A program made the translations under genes and the position numbers. Positions 1 through 11,023 of a stretch of 64,000 bases of DNA are shown piece by piece. The DNA is taken from contig JAWPHD010001347.1 of the NCBI GenBank assembly GCA_037043455.1, positions 124,001-188,000 of the forward strand, read 5' to 3'. Source of the stretch: Cyrtodaria siliqua. Lineage: Eukaryota; Mollusca; Bivalvia; Adapedonta; Hiatellidae. Numbering within the stretch: position 1 is the stretch's first letter; every line of letters starts with the position of its first letter. The notes beneath the pieces were generated by a model, which made no database searches, was not told where the DNA came from, and saw only the letters and a program-made list of their open reading frames with translations.

Positions 1-119
1 AAATTTAGAAAATAAAATCTTAAAACTATATCAGGTGATTTCTTTTTATTTAAGACTCCATGTTAACTAGAAATGTCGAATATTCGACTAATGCCCCTGC
101 TGATGAACACTCGGTGCAT

Positions 120-430
120 GTAAATTACCATTTTACTGAATGCAGACCGAAACGCAAAATAAATCAAATTAAAAGTAAAAGTGTTAAGCAGGACCTTGAC
201 CTCGTGTTCACAGGTGATTGGATATAGGATAGAATGTAAGTGTACGACCTTAGTAATCAACAGATAAAAGTCGGAAGTAATACATGAAAGCAATCTCAGA
301 ATATTATCAAAAATATAACTTGATCGATAAAATTTTACTGAAAGCAGACCTGAACGTAAACTTTCCAAGTGTGTGACCTTGACCTTGTGGTAGCCGGTGA
401 TCAGAAATATGACTGAATGTTTTTTTGTGG
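120..430 (+). repeat. Direct repeat of about 190 bp (also at 1737-1915)
   Basis: ATTTTACTGAAxGCAGACC, then GACCTTGACCTTGTGG, GGTGATCAG and AATGT occur in order at 130, 334 and 1740. The 1737 copy is separated by other repeats, so it is probably one array split by later insertions. Confidence 0.6.
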
Positions 431-474
431 ACGCTCTACTTGCTAAAGATAAAGGGTCAATAACACTTTCAAAT

Positions 475-838
475 ATCATTCAACCGGAACATGGCGATGA
501 TATACGTAACTAGGCTTGGTACTGAGCATCCTTGCCAAGTTTCGTTGAAATCCAGCCATGGGTTCAGGAAAACAAGCCCGGAAAATGTTTGTGTATCAAA
601 AACTTTTAAAGGGCCATAATTCCGCCAAAAATCTGTAAACCGGAACACGACGATGACATGCACAACTAGACCTGGAACTGAGTATCCCTGAAAAGTTTAA
701 ATCCGGTGAGGTGTTCAGGAGAACTAGTCCGGACAAAGTTTGTGTATTAAAACCTTTAAAGGGACATAACTCCGCCAAAATCATTCAACCGGAACACGGT
801 GACGATATGTACAACTAGGCTTGGTACTGATCAACTCT
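475..838 (+). repeat. Tandem repeat of about 150 bp (E2-associated)
   Basis: About 2.5 units with CAACCGGAACAxGGxGAxGA, ACAACTAGxCxTGGTACTGA and TTTAAAGGGCCATAAxTCCG. Similar units are found at 31690-32040 next to E2, so this is likely the same element's flank. Confidence 0.6.
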
Positions 839-839
839 G

Positions 840-1716
840 AAAAGTTTCACTGAAATCCGGCCAAAAGAAGGCCCTTTCGTCTTAATTAGGCCAAAATATA
901 GCATATTTCAGGAAACTCGGGTGTAAATGGTCCAATCTGTCTGTTTTTCAAACTTGTGTGAGCTTACATTGATATTAACAATCCGGTAAAGATCAGATAA
1001 AATTGAAGAACCTATCGTCTTAACGAGGCAAAATATAGCATTTTTAAATAAATCAAGGGCCATAACTCCGCTGTAACTGGTCCAATCTGGCTGGTTTTCG
1101 AACTTTTTATATTAACAATCTGTTAAAGTTTGGTAGAGATCGGATGTAAAATGAAGGCTCTATCGTCTTAACGAGGCAAACTATAGCACGTTTAACTAAA
1201 TCAAGGGCCGTAACACCGCTATTGCTGGTCTGATCTGGCTGATTTTCGAACTTGTCTAAGCTTTTATGGATATTAACAATCTGGTAAAGCTTGGTAAAGA
1301 TCGGATGAAAAAAGAAGGCCCTATCGTCTTAACGAGGCAACGTATAGCACTTTTAACTAAATCAAGGGCCATAACTCCGCTTACTAGTCCGATCTGGCTG
1401 GTTTTCGAACTTGTCCGAGCTTTCATTGATATTATCTGTTAAAGTTTGGTAAAGATCGGATGAAAAATGAAGGCCCTATTGTCTTAACAAGGCAAAATAA
1501 AGCATGTTTAACTCAATCAAGGGCCATAACTCCGATTACTGGTCCGATCTGGCTGGTTTTCGAACTTGTCCAAGCTTTTATTGATATTACTAATCTGGTA
1601 AAGCTTGGTAAAGATCGGATGAAAAATGAAGGCCCTATCGTCTTAACGAGGCAAAAGTTAACAGACGACGGACGACGACACACCATCCCATAAGCTCTGC
1701 CGGCCCTTGGCCAGTA
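840..1716 (-). mobile_element. E2 array, minus orientation
   Basis: About five units of about 160 bp with AAATCAAGGGCCATAACTCC, TGGTCCGATCTGGCTGG and TGGTAAAGATCGGATGAAAA. The right end is GACGACGGACGACGACACAC then CATAAGCTCTGCCGGCCC. The left end merges with the 475-838 repeat. Confidence 0.65.
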
Positions 1717-1916
1717 GATCTAAAAAAAACACACAACATTTTACTGAAACCAAACCTAAACGCAAAACGTGTGTGTGACCTTGACCTTGTGGTCGCATGT
1801 GATCAGGAATATGATGGAATGTTTTTGAACGACCTAAATAATCAATAACTAAAATATGAAAGTAATTCATAAAAGCATTTTGAGAATATAAGCAAAAACG
1901 ACGGCCCGACAAAGCC

Positions 1917-2785
1917 AAAACAGTATAGCTCCACCATTTTTGGCGGGTGCATAATTATATTCAAATATTATTATTAACCATATTTTAGCACGGTCTAAAT
2001 GTGTTGCATACAATTCGAAATACGACTAGGAACTTGCAAGTAATAACTTATGTTGTCCTTAAAACCAATTATACAGAATTTGAGAAATTTTAAATTATCC
2101 CTCTATTTATTCTATAGTGGGTCAGTAGTTTTCATAGAGGGTCACTAAAACAATATGGACTACAATTTTGATTCAAAGTTTAAATCATTTGCAAATAGTT
2201 CTTTAAATCGTTAGTAACAAACCCAATAACTAATAATCACAGAAAGAGAGATCGGCACTGAAATAATTAGCACATGTGTATGATTCGGAAGAGGTGTATA
2301 ATTCACAATCTGGTGTATAATTCACAAATTGTACATACAAACCTGCAATAAAAAAAACCACTTCATTGACTCTAGGGATCAGCCAGTTCACAGACTGTCC
2401 ATCAAAATAAAAAAAATCCATTAAGTACACCGAAAGAAGAGAGCCAGTTCACAGACCATCTCCGACTATTGACCATCAAAAGAAAAGAAGAAAAAAATAC
2501 ATTATTAGTACACCGAAAGAGAATGCAATGTTATATTTTTAATACATACTACACTAGACGCCTCTTATAAGTAGATCTACCCCGAATTTAAATGGTAATA
2601 ACATATTTATTTCATCGTAATTTGCTCAAATGGTGAACATTTTATTTAAATCGGTGACTAAATGTAATCCGATTATCAAATTGATTATTTGTTTTCAATT
2701 TTATTTGATGAATCTGTTAAAATTATATTGAGTTTTCATACGTTTTTTTCCCAATGTGTATATTCCGTTTAAAAAGATGTGAAAT
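1917..2785. other. Non-coding DNA with a short local duplication
   Basis: AT-rich. Between 2220 and 2520 the blocks GCCAGTTCACAGAC, CCATCAAAA and TACACCGAAAGA occur twice. No gene recognised. Confidence 0.6.
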
Positions 2786-2789
2786 TAAA

Positions 2790-3276
2790 TATACTGACGA
2801 GATAAAGAAACGCCTCATCGGGAATTTCCGCTATATATTGTATGTACACTATGCTGCTGTTAATCGAATGGTACATGGCTACGTAAGACCTTTCTTTTCG
2901 GAAAAAATACTAAAACAACACAAAACACAGCAAATAGTATTTCTTCAAAGTTTGATTATTGGCAGAGTATCTGTTTGGCTCAAGCATGTGAGCAAACTTA
3001 GGATGCACATTTCTGAAAACTCTTTACGTTAAATACAGTACTAAAATAGTCAATTTTTCAAAGAGGAACTTCAATATTTATGAATTTCTTGTTATAAAGT
3101 GTACTGTGATTAAAACGTCTACAACATCAAAGTTGTGTCCTTTCTCTAACCAACTGCAACTTTGTTTTACAAAACATCTTGGGATTTCTTTGGAATATTA
3201 TGTGGCATTAAATGTGCGGTATATACAATATATAGCGGAAATTCCCGATGAGGCGTTTCTTTATCTCGTCAGTATA
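2790..3276. mobile_element. Inverted-repeat element, 55-bp termini
   Basis: TATACTGACGAGATAAAGAA then ACGCCTCATCGGGAATTTCC at 2790 is inverted at 3221-3276 (GGAAATTCCCGATGAGGCGT then TTCTTTATCTCGTCAGTATA). The termini are nearly identical, suggesting recent origin. The interior has no transposase. Confidence 0.75.
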
Positions 3277-3444
3277 TAACTTTGGTACTTATAAGTGTCG
3301 TCTGGTCACACACTCTTCCCATTTGACGTTTAAATAATAAAATCATCGAACCGTACAGATCAGACCGACTGCGGCTAAGCTGCCACGTTTTGCACGGGCG
3401 CATTACATGTAAGCAATTTTCCGTGGAAAATTCAGTTTTACTCT

Positions 3445-3835
3445 ATTGCACGTCTGGTAATCAGTGGAGCTACCTCCGTTTGGAGGTATATGTAAAAGTG
3501 CTCCATCGCCTCTTCCAAAGAAGATTCAACGCCAAAAATAAAGCGGGTAAACAAGGTGGGTATGCTTTGCTATTTCTTTGTTAACTTTTTTTAAATTTTA
3601 TTTTTGGCCATGTGCGAAGCTTAAACATAACCACACGGAACTGACTTGATATGGCTATATGGCTTTGCCATATCAAGGTCAATAAAAAAAATAATGAAGA
3701 AATTGCAAAGCATACCCACCTTATTTGCCTTTATTTTTGGCGTTGGCACTACCTCGGAAGTGGCGATGGAGCACATTTGCATACACCTCCTCCACTGATT
3801 ACCAGCCGTGTATTGGTGAATTTAGACTAAAAAAC
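3445..3835. mobile_element. Foldback element with arms of about 130 bp
   Basis: TCTGGTAATCAGTGGAGCTA...GCCAAAAATAAAG...GGTGGGTATGCTTTGC is mirrored by GCAAAGCATACCCACCTTAT...CTTTATTTTTGGC...TCCACTGATTACCAG, with noticeable divergence. The loop holds ATATGGCTATATGGCTTTGC then CATATC, itself palindromic. Confidence 0.65.
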
Positions 3836-4499
3836 AAAACAATATACAGTACAGAAAAAATGTGTAGATTTTCTCGACCTACTTATTTAATTCTCTTATT
3901 TCAATAGATAAACTGAACAAATGTCTGAATTTGCCCTTGTTGTAAGTTAAATTGTGTATTACGATATACTTTTATTGTGGGCCGGAGGCGTTTGATTACT
4001 TAATAAAAATAATTGATTCATATTAGTCGAAATGATTGGTTAGGCGAACCAGCTTTACGCCACTGATTTTAAAGCCAGATCAATCATAAACATTGGCGTC
4101 AGATTCCGCGGCAATGGCCTGGGCACAATTATGTTTTAAGATGAGTCTAAAGTTAAGAACTGTTGGTCCGCATTTCATCACGCATGCATTTCGTTGAAAA
4201 GTTCACGTTACCATATCCCATTCATTGTGGATGTTGTTTTTTTTAAAGACGGGCTTATTTTGTTTAGATATGATGTCTCGTCTGCTCTCATTGGATAAAT
4301 GAAATATTCTATTGACCAAATTATTGTATCAAACTTTCCGGATATAAAGTTCACAATTTCTGCCATGTAAGTATTCTTTCTGATATCATGATCTCATCAA
4401 TAGTGTTGAATTACTGTCATGTACTATATGGTTTACATTGCTCATGCCTAAAATATGCATTTCACTTGTCCAATCCATTTTTTCCAAAGATGGCGGACC

Positions 4500-4960
4500 A
4501 ATAGTTCTTAACGTTAAGATGAACGCTTGAGTGCAAGGAGAGCACGTGTCGAACGTGTCGGCGACAGATGCACCCAGAGTTGCGATCGGTGGGATCGCCT
4601 CGTTCGTGCGCATCCGGGTATTTGCAAATGTCATCGAACCACGTCATTCTTGAGAGATGGAGAGAAAATGTTATGCGAATGACGTCATGCCGTCTGAAGT
4701 TCTTTCCTTCTAAATCATCATTTTGGAAGGGCTGAAGGCGCCTTCCAACAGGACAACGCTCGCCCTCATGTTGCCCATTTTTACAACACACTTCCTGCAT
4801 CAAAACGGTGTAAAAGCCATGAACTAACCGGCCGTATCTCCATATCTAGCGCCCATCGAGAACGGTTGTGCAGAGCTGAAACGACGGGTGTCAACCACCC
4901 GCTAAGAATGAGTGGAGAAAACATCCTCTGTTCAATGAGAATAAGATGCGTTTTTTGAAT
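4500..4960 (+). pseudogene. Dead Tc1/mariner transposase (DD34E catalytic part)
   Basis: At 4743 the + strand encodes FQQDNARPHVAHF, the second catalytic Asp block. At about 4819 a second frame gives MN-stop-PAVSPYLAPIENGCAELK, the block carrying the catalytic Glu. D (codon 4752) and E (codon 4858) are separated by 34 residues plus one base, so the DD34E spacing survives with a +1 frameshift and a stop where Trp is usual. Clearly inactive. Upstream and downstream limits are uncertain. Confidence 0.75.
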
Positions 4961-5215
4961 AACGGCGAATTCACGACTATAGTAGGCCTATAAAATATTT
5001 AGTTTCATTATACGATTTTACACTTACTATATTATGGCCAGGAATTTATCAGGGGTTGTCTGCATTTAGTTAAACCATTGTATTAGTATGTTACGGGTTT
5101 ACTGATATTTCTTTATTTGAGTGTGTGTGCAAAAAGGCCGTGTATTGTCGTCCACAACGTTGTACAGTGTTGACTTTTTTTTTATATATAAAATATGTCA
5201 TTTATAAAAAAAAAA
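4961..5215. other. Non-coding, AT-rich
   Basis: Ends in a T run and a 17-base poly-A at about 5205-5221. Nothing else recognised. Confidence 0.6.
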
Positions 5216-5221
5216 AAAAAA

Positions 5222-5300
5222 AGTGATGAAGCTCAAGCATCCCATCACAGAGCCCTGAGGCACTCCTTTGATTATGTTGAGTCAGTTGATTTTATATTCA
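5222..5300 (-). pseudogene. Reverse transcriptase fragment (non-LTR type)
   Basis: The minus strand encodes KGVPQGSVMGCLSF at 5225-5272, matching the GVPQGSVLGP RT motif. An in-frame stop lies a few codons upstream and the downstream part runs into the poly-A/T tract. A short relic; clade unresolved. Confidence 0.6.
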
Positions 5301-6390
5301 TCAGTGAAGTAAGAAGAGACTTCACTTCACTGTATTCATCAACTCTGGCTATTTGGCTTCTATTTGACTGACAGCTTTAGCGTAAGATGGCATGCTTTTT
5401 CGGATAGACCGTTTACATTTTAAAATTAGTAGTCGTTAGTGTAGGCAATTAGAAGCCTTAGGCAAAGGTACATTGTACATAATGGCCCCGAGGTATTTAT
5501 GGCAACAAGGTAAGCATGGTACCAAGGTACTTATTTTCATCATGTGTATTCATGTAATTCGCAATCAGGCGACCGAGGAGGGTTATTGGGCAACCATGCA
5601 TATGAAGCTCTAAATCGGTGATTTAAGAAGTATATTATTTTAAATACCGTTTTACGTCTCTGTCTAAATGCAGACAGGATCGATATATTAATGTATATCG
5701 ACCATGATGCAGATAAAGAATGACATATCTTGTTAAACTAACTTTATAAGTGTGTATTTGTATGAGATAACTCTTTTGTAAATTGTGTAAGAAGATTTAA
5801 CAGTAAAACTACATAATACTTCGATAAGGGCCTACCAATCAATTTCCAACACTATGCGGTATTTTGGGTGCGAAACCATATCAAGACCGAAAAAGCCTGT
5901 CAACGTGATATAATCTCAAAATGGAGGAAAGTGAACGGTCAAATTTATAGGAGAGAGAATTTTCTCTTAATAATTGTGTTTTTATCCGTTTCATGGATAT
6001 ATTTATAGACATCTGTGGATGTATATTTAACTGGTACACGAAGTTGATATTATTGGAACTGTTTAATACCACACATCTTTCAACACAATGTATACACAAC
6101 ACATTGATGACATTCAACACAAATTATGTGTACTGGCACAGCAATATTTTCATTCTGTTTGTTGTTAGATCTGTGGTACTGGTTGTGTACCAGATTTCGT
6201 CATTATCAATAAAACGCTCGATGTTGTGCTTATTTTTCGACCCACACTTTACAAATCACTACACACTATCATCAGACGATAGGAGAGGTAAAAATAGTTT
6301 AGAAATGTTAATATACACTCTCAAACCAACTCGTTTTTTCCTATATAAATACTGTTATAAACAAAACACAATCAGGGAATCACACGCTAA

Positions 6391-6402
6391 TGCGCATGCG
6401 CA
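6391..6402. promoter_or_regulatory. NRF-1-type palindrome TGCGCATGCGCA
   Basis: A perfect 12-bp match to the NRF-1 consensus palindrome in otherwise AT-rich DNA, 4.3 kb upstream of the Roquin ATG. Candidate promoter element for the unmapped first exon. Confidence 0.3.
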
Positions 6403-6778
6403 GGAACATTTCCTTTTGAATTAGCTGACTTTTACGTCGAACCATTGAATCGATTTGACATGCACAAAAAACTAAAAGTATGTGAAAAACGACAAGTTTA
6501 CATCAATCAATTTAAATTTGCGGACAGTTATTTCCCTTGTGAAGTAAATTACATCCGATACCTACAGTTGAAAAAAACATTTTAAATTGTAGATATATAT
6601 TTTTTCTGGATATTTTTTTTTGTGTATTCATATATGCAATGGTATATTTTTGTTTCAATTAATAACTACACACGTTTTCATCATCCCTAACATGGATGTT
6701 CGGTATTAAACTGAACATGACGATAACTACTACATTTAGCTCAAATGACCGGCCAAATTCAGTCTATATTTAGTAACG

Positions 6779-6788
6779 GTCACGTGAC
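6779..6788. promoter_or_regulatory. E-box GTCACGTGAC
   Basis: A perfect 10-bp palindrome with a CACGTG core, of the type bound by USF/MITF/TFEB-class bHLH proteins. 390 bp from the NRF-1-type site. Confidence 0.3.
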
Positions 6789-6950
6789 ACTTGTTACTGA
6801 GAATAGGAACAATGTAAACACGGAATATTTACGGCAAAGGGGTAAAGCTACTCAACCGGCAAAAATATTTATGAGATAACTAGTTTTGATTTAGATACAT
6901 TAAAAAATCAACATAAAAATGACGATATCTGGTATACAGCCAGTACAATT

Positions 6951-8612
6951 TAGTGTTTCCCCTAATGCGAATGGCGGGGCGGGTCGGCACGCCCTTTTTT
7001 CGCCCCGCCATGCAGTCTTTACATACCGCCACGCATTAATTACATGCCGCCCCGCAGTGCCCTTTCTAAAACTGCTCGCGAATGCATTCTGGAAATACAC
7101 ACGCACTTTGACACGTCTTGTGACCTTTAAACCGACATCACCAGATTTAGCCATGGGGTATTTCCAGTGTGTAACGTTACAGGTAACTGATCACGCGTGA
7201 CTCTTGTGATAAGCATTGGTTCCCGTGAATACACACTCCCCAAATAACAAGTTTCTGGCTTCAGGGGTAGTGGGAAATCAAGTCGGCAGCCACCCAATCA
7301 TCACTTTGCCGAATATCTAGGTCATATGCGGGGCCCTGGAATGTTTTTGCGAGAAGAATGCGAACTTTTTTAATAATCTCAAAGCACTCGTTTAATGCGA
7401 TTCAATGAGGTATTCAGTGTATTTCATTGATAAGGTATGAAATTAAACTTATATGGATGTGCATCTTTCCCCCAAAAGCGTGATATGCTTTTTTTTTCAC
7501 AAACAATCGTAAATTATAACAATGAGCGGCCCTGTTTTAATATTTTAATACACTCGAAGAACTCGTTTATTAATGCGATTGCATATGGTTGATGTATTCA
7601 GTGTTTTTCATTGACAACCCTTCGAAGTGTGCTGTCTGTGCCAGCGCCTGAAAATAATCCTTGGGAGAACCCTGACTGTTAGTATAATCGACGTTGCGGT
7701 AAACAACGACTTTGTCGTACTTGGGACAGGTTTGTGTTTCGTACTTGGGACATGTTTGTTTTCATAGTAGATGTAATTATCGGGTCACGAACAATTATCT
7801 GCGGCATTATAATCGGCTCTTTGATGAGTTGATGAGATGATACAAGATAGGTACTCCCCACCGAAGATTGGCAATTAATAACTGAAGTAATTATATTGTT
7901 GTACCGTTGTTGTTTTCTTTTGTACGCTAATTTTCACGATCTGCAGACTAGAATAAATGTTGTTGTCTGTTTTTTTAATGAATAGAATATTTGATGTTTG
8001 TAAAAGTTTGTGAAACTTACAAATGAGTAAATTATTTTATTGACTTCTGTTTGGTAAGTTTTGAATCAGGAGTCACAAATCATATTTTACTACAAATTAT
8101 TAATGTAATAATACCATTATACCACCACATCAAACTAAATACTTTTTTTTTTATTTGTATTCACGCAATGCACAGAAGCACAGGTATATTCGGCGCGTAA
8201 TTTGGTCACGACTATTCCCCACACCTCCCAAAATAAAAACTTCATCCAAAAAGTCATTTATAACATTTTTAAACTTTCCTAAAAAAAATAATCATATATT
8301 ATATTATGTACATTTAATAACATTTTAAAACTTTTCAATTTTTTTATTTTTTTTTAGAAAACTTTTCAAATGTTATTAAATGACTTTTTGAATGGTTTTT
8401 TTTTTTTGGTGGGTGTGTGTGGTAATAGTGACCAAATTATGCGCCAAACACCTGTGTAGAGAAGTAGATATAGAATATTGATGAAAACTCGTACTCATAT
8501 CATAAAAGCGACGTTCAATTACAAAGATTTTTTTTTACTAATTTTGCGCGTTAAAAATGCCCTTATTTTTTATTTACCCTGCCCTTTTTCAAGGCTGGGG
8601 GAAACACTAACA
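6951..8612. mobile_element. DNA transposon remnant with TAGTGTTTCCCC termini
   Basis: The left TAGTGTTTCCCCTAATGCG and right GGGGGAAACACTA are inverted and flanked by ACAATT on both sides. A GCCCTTTTTTC / GAAAAAGGGC-type similarity extends inward. Interior lacks a recognisable transposase. Contains the MITE at 8178-8458 and a partly duplicated block (7375-7440 and 7545-7612: CACTCGTTTAATGCGATT, ATTCAGTGT, TTTCATTGA). Confidence 0.55.
8178..8458. mobile_element. MITE with ACAGGTxTTxGGCGCxTAATTT termini
   Basis: ACAGGTATATTCGGCGCGTA then ATTTGGTCAC on the left is mirrored by GTGACCAAATTATGCGCCAA then ACACCTGT. Inner arms with AAAAAGTCATTTA / TAAATGACTTTTT. About 280 bp. Confidence 0.7.
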
Positions 8613-9570
8613 ATTATTAGGGATGACAGCGAGTCGACATATCTATCACCATTGTAAACACACCTATTTCAAACAGCAATTAACTATGAATCCATATAGA
8701 AATCCTGTATATTTTTGAATTGATATCTGAAAATAAACCTCAAACTTATAAATGATATCATCTGTAAATCCATGAGAGAAATCCTGAAACATCGATCAAA
8801 ACAGAAGCATAGGTTGGAGATTCCAAAAACGACCGCCGTTTTGGACAAACATAGTTCAATGTGTTTGGGAAGTACCCTCGTTTGTGGCTATGTCTGATCT
8901 CTAATCTGAAACGAGGCTATCTGTTTTATCAGAAAAGGCACCTCGACACCATTTTTTCCGATTGAAAAACCCCAAATATTGCTATCAAAACTTGAAAATT
9001 ACCCATTTTTCAGGAGCTATATTTCCTTCAAACTTGCTTTGGCCTCTTATGGACCAATCACTGTAGAATATTTGGACTTTTCTATGATAATATCGCAAAA
9101 CAAACATATAAACCTGGAGCGCATTTTTGCGCCGAGCAAGCAAAGTACCCCTCAAACAGGGTTTTGGGTACAGATATGCATAGGCTTTATGAGCGCGCTG
9201 TACACCGCTGTGTAAGCTGGTGTGATAACTGTGGAGTATTTATCAACGCGTTCTGTATAAAATATGACAGACACTATTTGGACAGGTGTAAAGTTGAAAC
9301 TCTTATAACTTTGTTATGTTTTGGTGGATTTTGATGATTGAAACACCAAATTGTTTGTCTGTCATAATAGACTTGTTTTATTTATTTATAAAAAATTATT
9401 TCATTTTTGACTGTTATCCCTACAATTATGTAATAAATGTTTTATCAACACAGTCTGTTCAGACAACGCATCATCGAAAAACCGCCTTAAATCGCCCTGA
9501 GCCAAAACACAAATAACAACATGAAATTTAAATGCTGAGCATTTACATTTACTTTGGCAAAAAAACAAAT
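8613..9570. other. Non-coding, no recognised feature
   Basis: Several short open frames but none with recognisable content. AT-rich. Confidence 0.55.
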
Positions 9571-9888
9571 ACCTGTGTTTCCGGTGGCCCGACCGACCTT
9601 ATTTTTAAGGGGCCGACCCTAAAACTTTTTATGATTTTTTTTGTTTATTTGTTCTGAACAATGATTTATCACAATATATCGAGGTAAACTTACATCACAG
9701 AGAAACTTTCAGTTGTATCATCAACTTGTATGGGGTTTATGTGATAAATACATGTAGAATCTCACAATATCTTGCTCCAAAAAAAAGAAGAAAGAAAAAC
9801 AACAAAAAAAAGAAAATGCCTACCTACCGACCCTATTTTTTCAGAGCATGCAATAGGAAACACACCTATTTTTTTTTTTTGCCTTACA
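9571..9888. mobile_element. MITE of the GACCGACC family
   Basis: The left ACCTGTGTTTCCGGTGGCCC then GACCGACC and GGGGCCGACCCTAAAACTTT; the right TACCTACCGACCCTATTTTT then GGAAACACACCT. Shares internal blocks with 26662-26793 and 55571-55868. Confidence 0.6.
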
Positions 9889-10044
9889 GATATGTTTTTG
9901 TTGATTAAAAGTATCAAAGACATAAAGTGACCACTTACTAGTCATATGTAAATCAAAACCAATATAATTTTGACCTTCGTCCAGTAAATTATGGGCGAAT
10001 GGTTAATACCTACAGCCTTACCCTATGCGTACAACCTTGAGATT

Positions 10045-10215
10045 AAGAGAGCGGAGCGCTGTGGTTTAGTGGTAGATCATTGGGCCCAGGACCGAAACGA
10101 TGTGGGTTCGATCCCCGCTTAGTCTCGTCCAGCTAGACCGTATCATGCATCTGTCTTACTTGCAGAGATCGTCTGGGAAGATTAGGCCAATTAAAGCGCC
10201 CACTAGCGATTTGCA
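10045..10215 (+). mobile_element. tRNA-derived SINE
   Basis: Box A GTGGTTTAGTGGTAGA (10061) and box B GGTTCGATCCCC (10105) are well spaced. The body then leaves the tRNA fold (CGTCCAGCTAGACCG). A SINE head rather than a true tRNA gene. Confidence 0.65.
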
Positions 10216-10626
10216 CAATATATTCGCGCTTTTTTTCACACGCATAAAGTCGACATTTGCGTGACGTCTTGTAAATAAACGTACAACGCCAATTGCTGAT
10301 GCCTTGGGCTTTGGGCTAGTGGGTTCATTTATAGAAGACTGCCTTGTTTAATTTTTGGTGTTTTGTGACTTAAAACAAATATACATACAGATCTATATAT
10401 TTTTGGCTCAGGTCATTTTTGCCAAATGCTAAAAGTTAGAGCCATTAAAATGATTTTGATATTCTCATTTGGCTCCATTTGGGATGCCCAGAGCAGACCC
10501 CGAAGAATGTATATTTTAAAACAAGCCTAGTGAAGTCACGTTAAATTCACGTAAACTACCAATAAAGTATGTTATGCTATAATGGCCAATATTGGCTGCA
10601 AAATAAGAATACTTCTCTCTTTTCAG
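10216..10626 (+). other. Sequence upstream of the first mapped exon
   Basis: No repeat recognised. It is probably the 3' end of a 5'-UTR intron, given the TTTTCAG acceptor at 10626. Confidence 0.5.
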
Positions 10627-10680
10627 ATTTTTGTCAGTACTTTGTATTTAGTGCAGTTAACTGGAGAGCTCTAGTCAACA
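10627..10680 (+). other. 5' UTR portion of the first coding exon
   Basis: A pyrimidine-rich CTCTCTTTTCAG acceptor ends at 10626. The following 54 nt run to the ATG and contain an in-frame TAG at 10672-10674, so translation cannot begin further upstream in this exon. At least one non-coding first exon must therefore lie upstream. I could not identify it. Confidence 0.6.
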
Positions 10681-11023
10681 ATGCCGATACAAGCCCCACA
10701 GTGGACTGAGTTTTTATCATGTCCAGTGTGTTATAATGTCTTCAACGAGACTCACTACCGGCCGATCAGTCTCGCGTGTGGTCACACTGTGTGTCGATCA
10801 TGCCTGTCCAAGTTCCAGCAGAGAAAATGCCCGTTTGATCAGTCGCTAATCACCAGGGATGTGGAAGATCTGCCCGTGAACTTTGCCCTATTACAGCTGG
10901 TGAGTGCCACGGCAATGCCAGACAACCGTAAGGGATGCGTGCCGGAAGAATACAAGAGGTATTACGAGTCAGCCAAATCATGTGTAGAAGAGCTGGCCCT
11001 GTTGCTGAAACCAGTGTCCTCCA
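10681..11023 (+). CDS. Roquin coding exon 1: RING finger
   Basis: Encodes residues 1-114 plus one base. The zinc ligands are visible as C14-x2-C17, C33, H35, C38, C41, C50, with Asp53 in CPFD taking the eighth position, as I recall for Roquin RINGs. The flanking MPIQAPQW and [11 protein letters not shown] segments are typical of the family. The exon ends at a GTGAGT donor in phase 1. Its C-terminal part (about residues 87-114) begins the helical region before ROQ. Confidence 0.95.

Larger units (their letters stand above)
5301..6946. other. Unique upstream DNA, possible promoter region
   Basis: No repeat family or gene recognised. The 143-residue frame at 5993-6424 is low in complexity and unlike any family I know. 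Two transcription-factor-like palindromes are listed separately. Confidence 0.5.

Noticed and set aside
5993..6424. 143-residue open frame as a gene
   Set aside because: No recognisable domain, AT-driven composition, no splice or regulatory support.
10045..10215. Functional tRNA gene
   Set aside because: Box A and B are present but the acceptor stem does not pair and the sequence continues as a SINE body.
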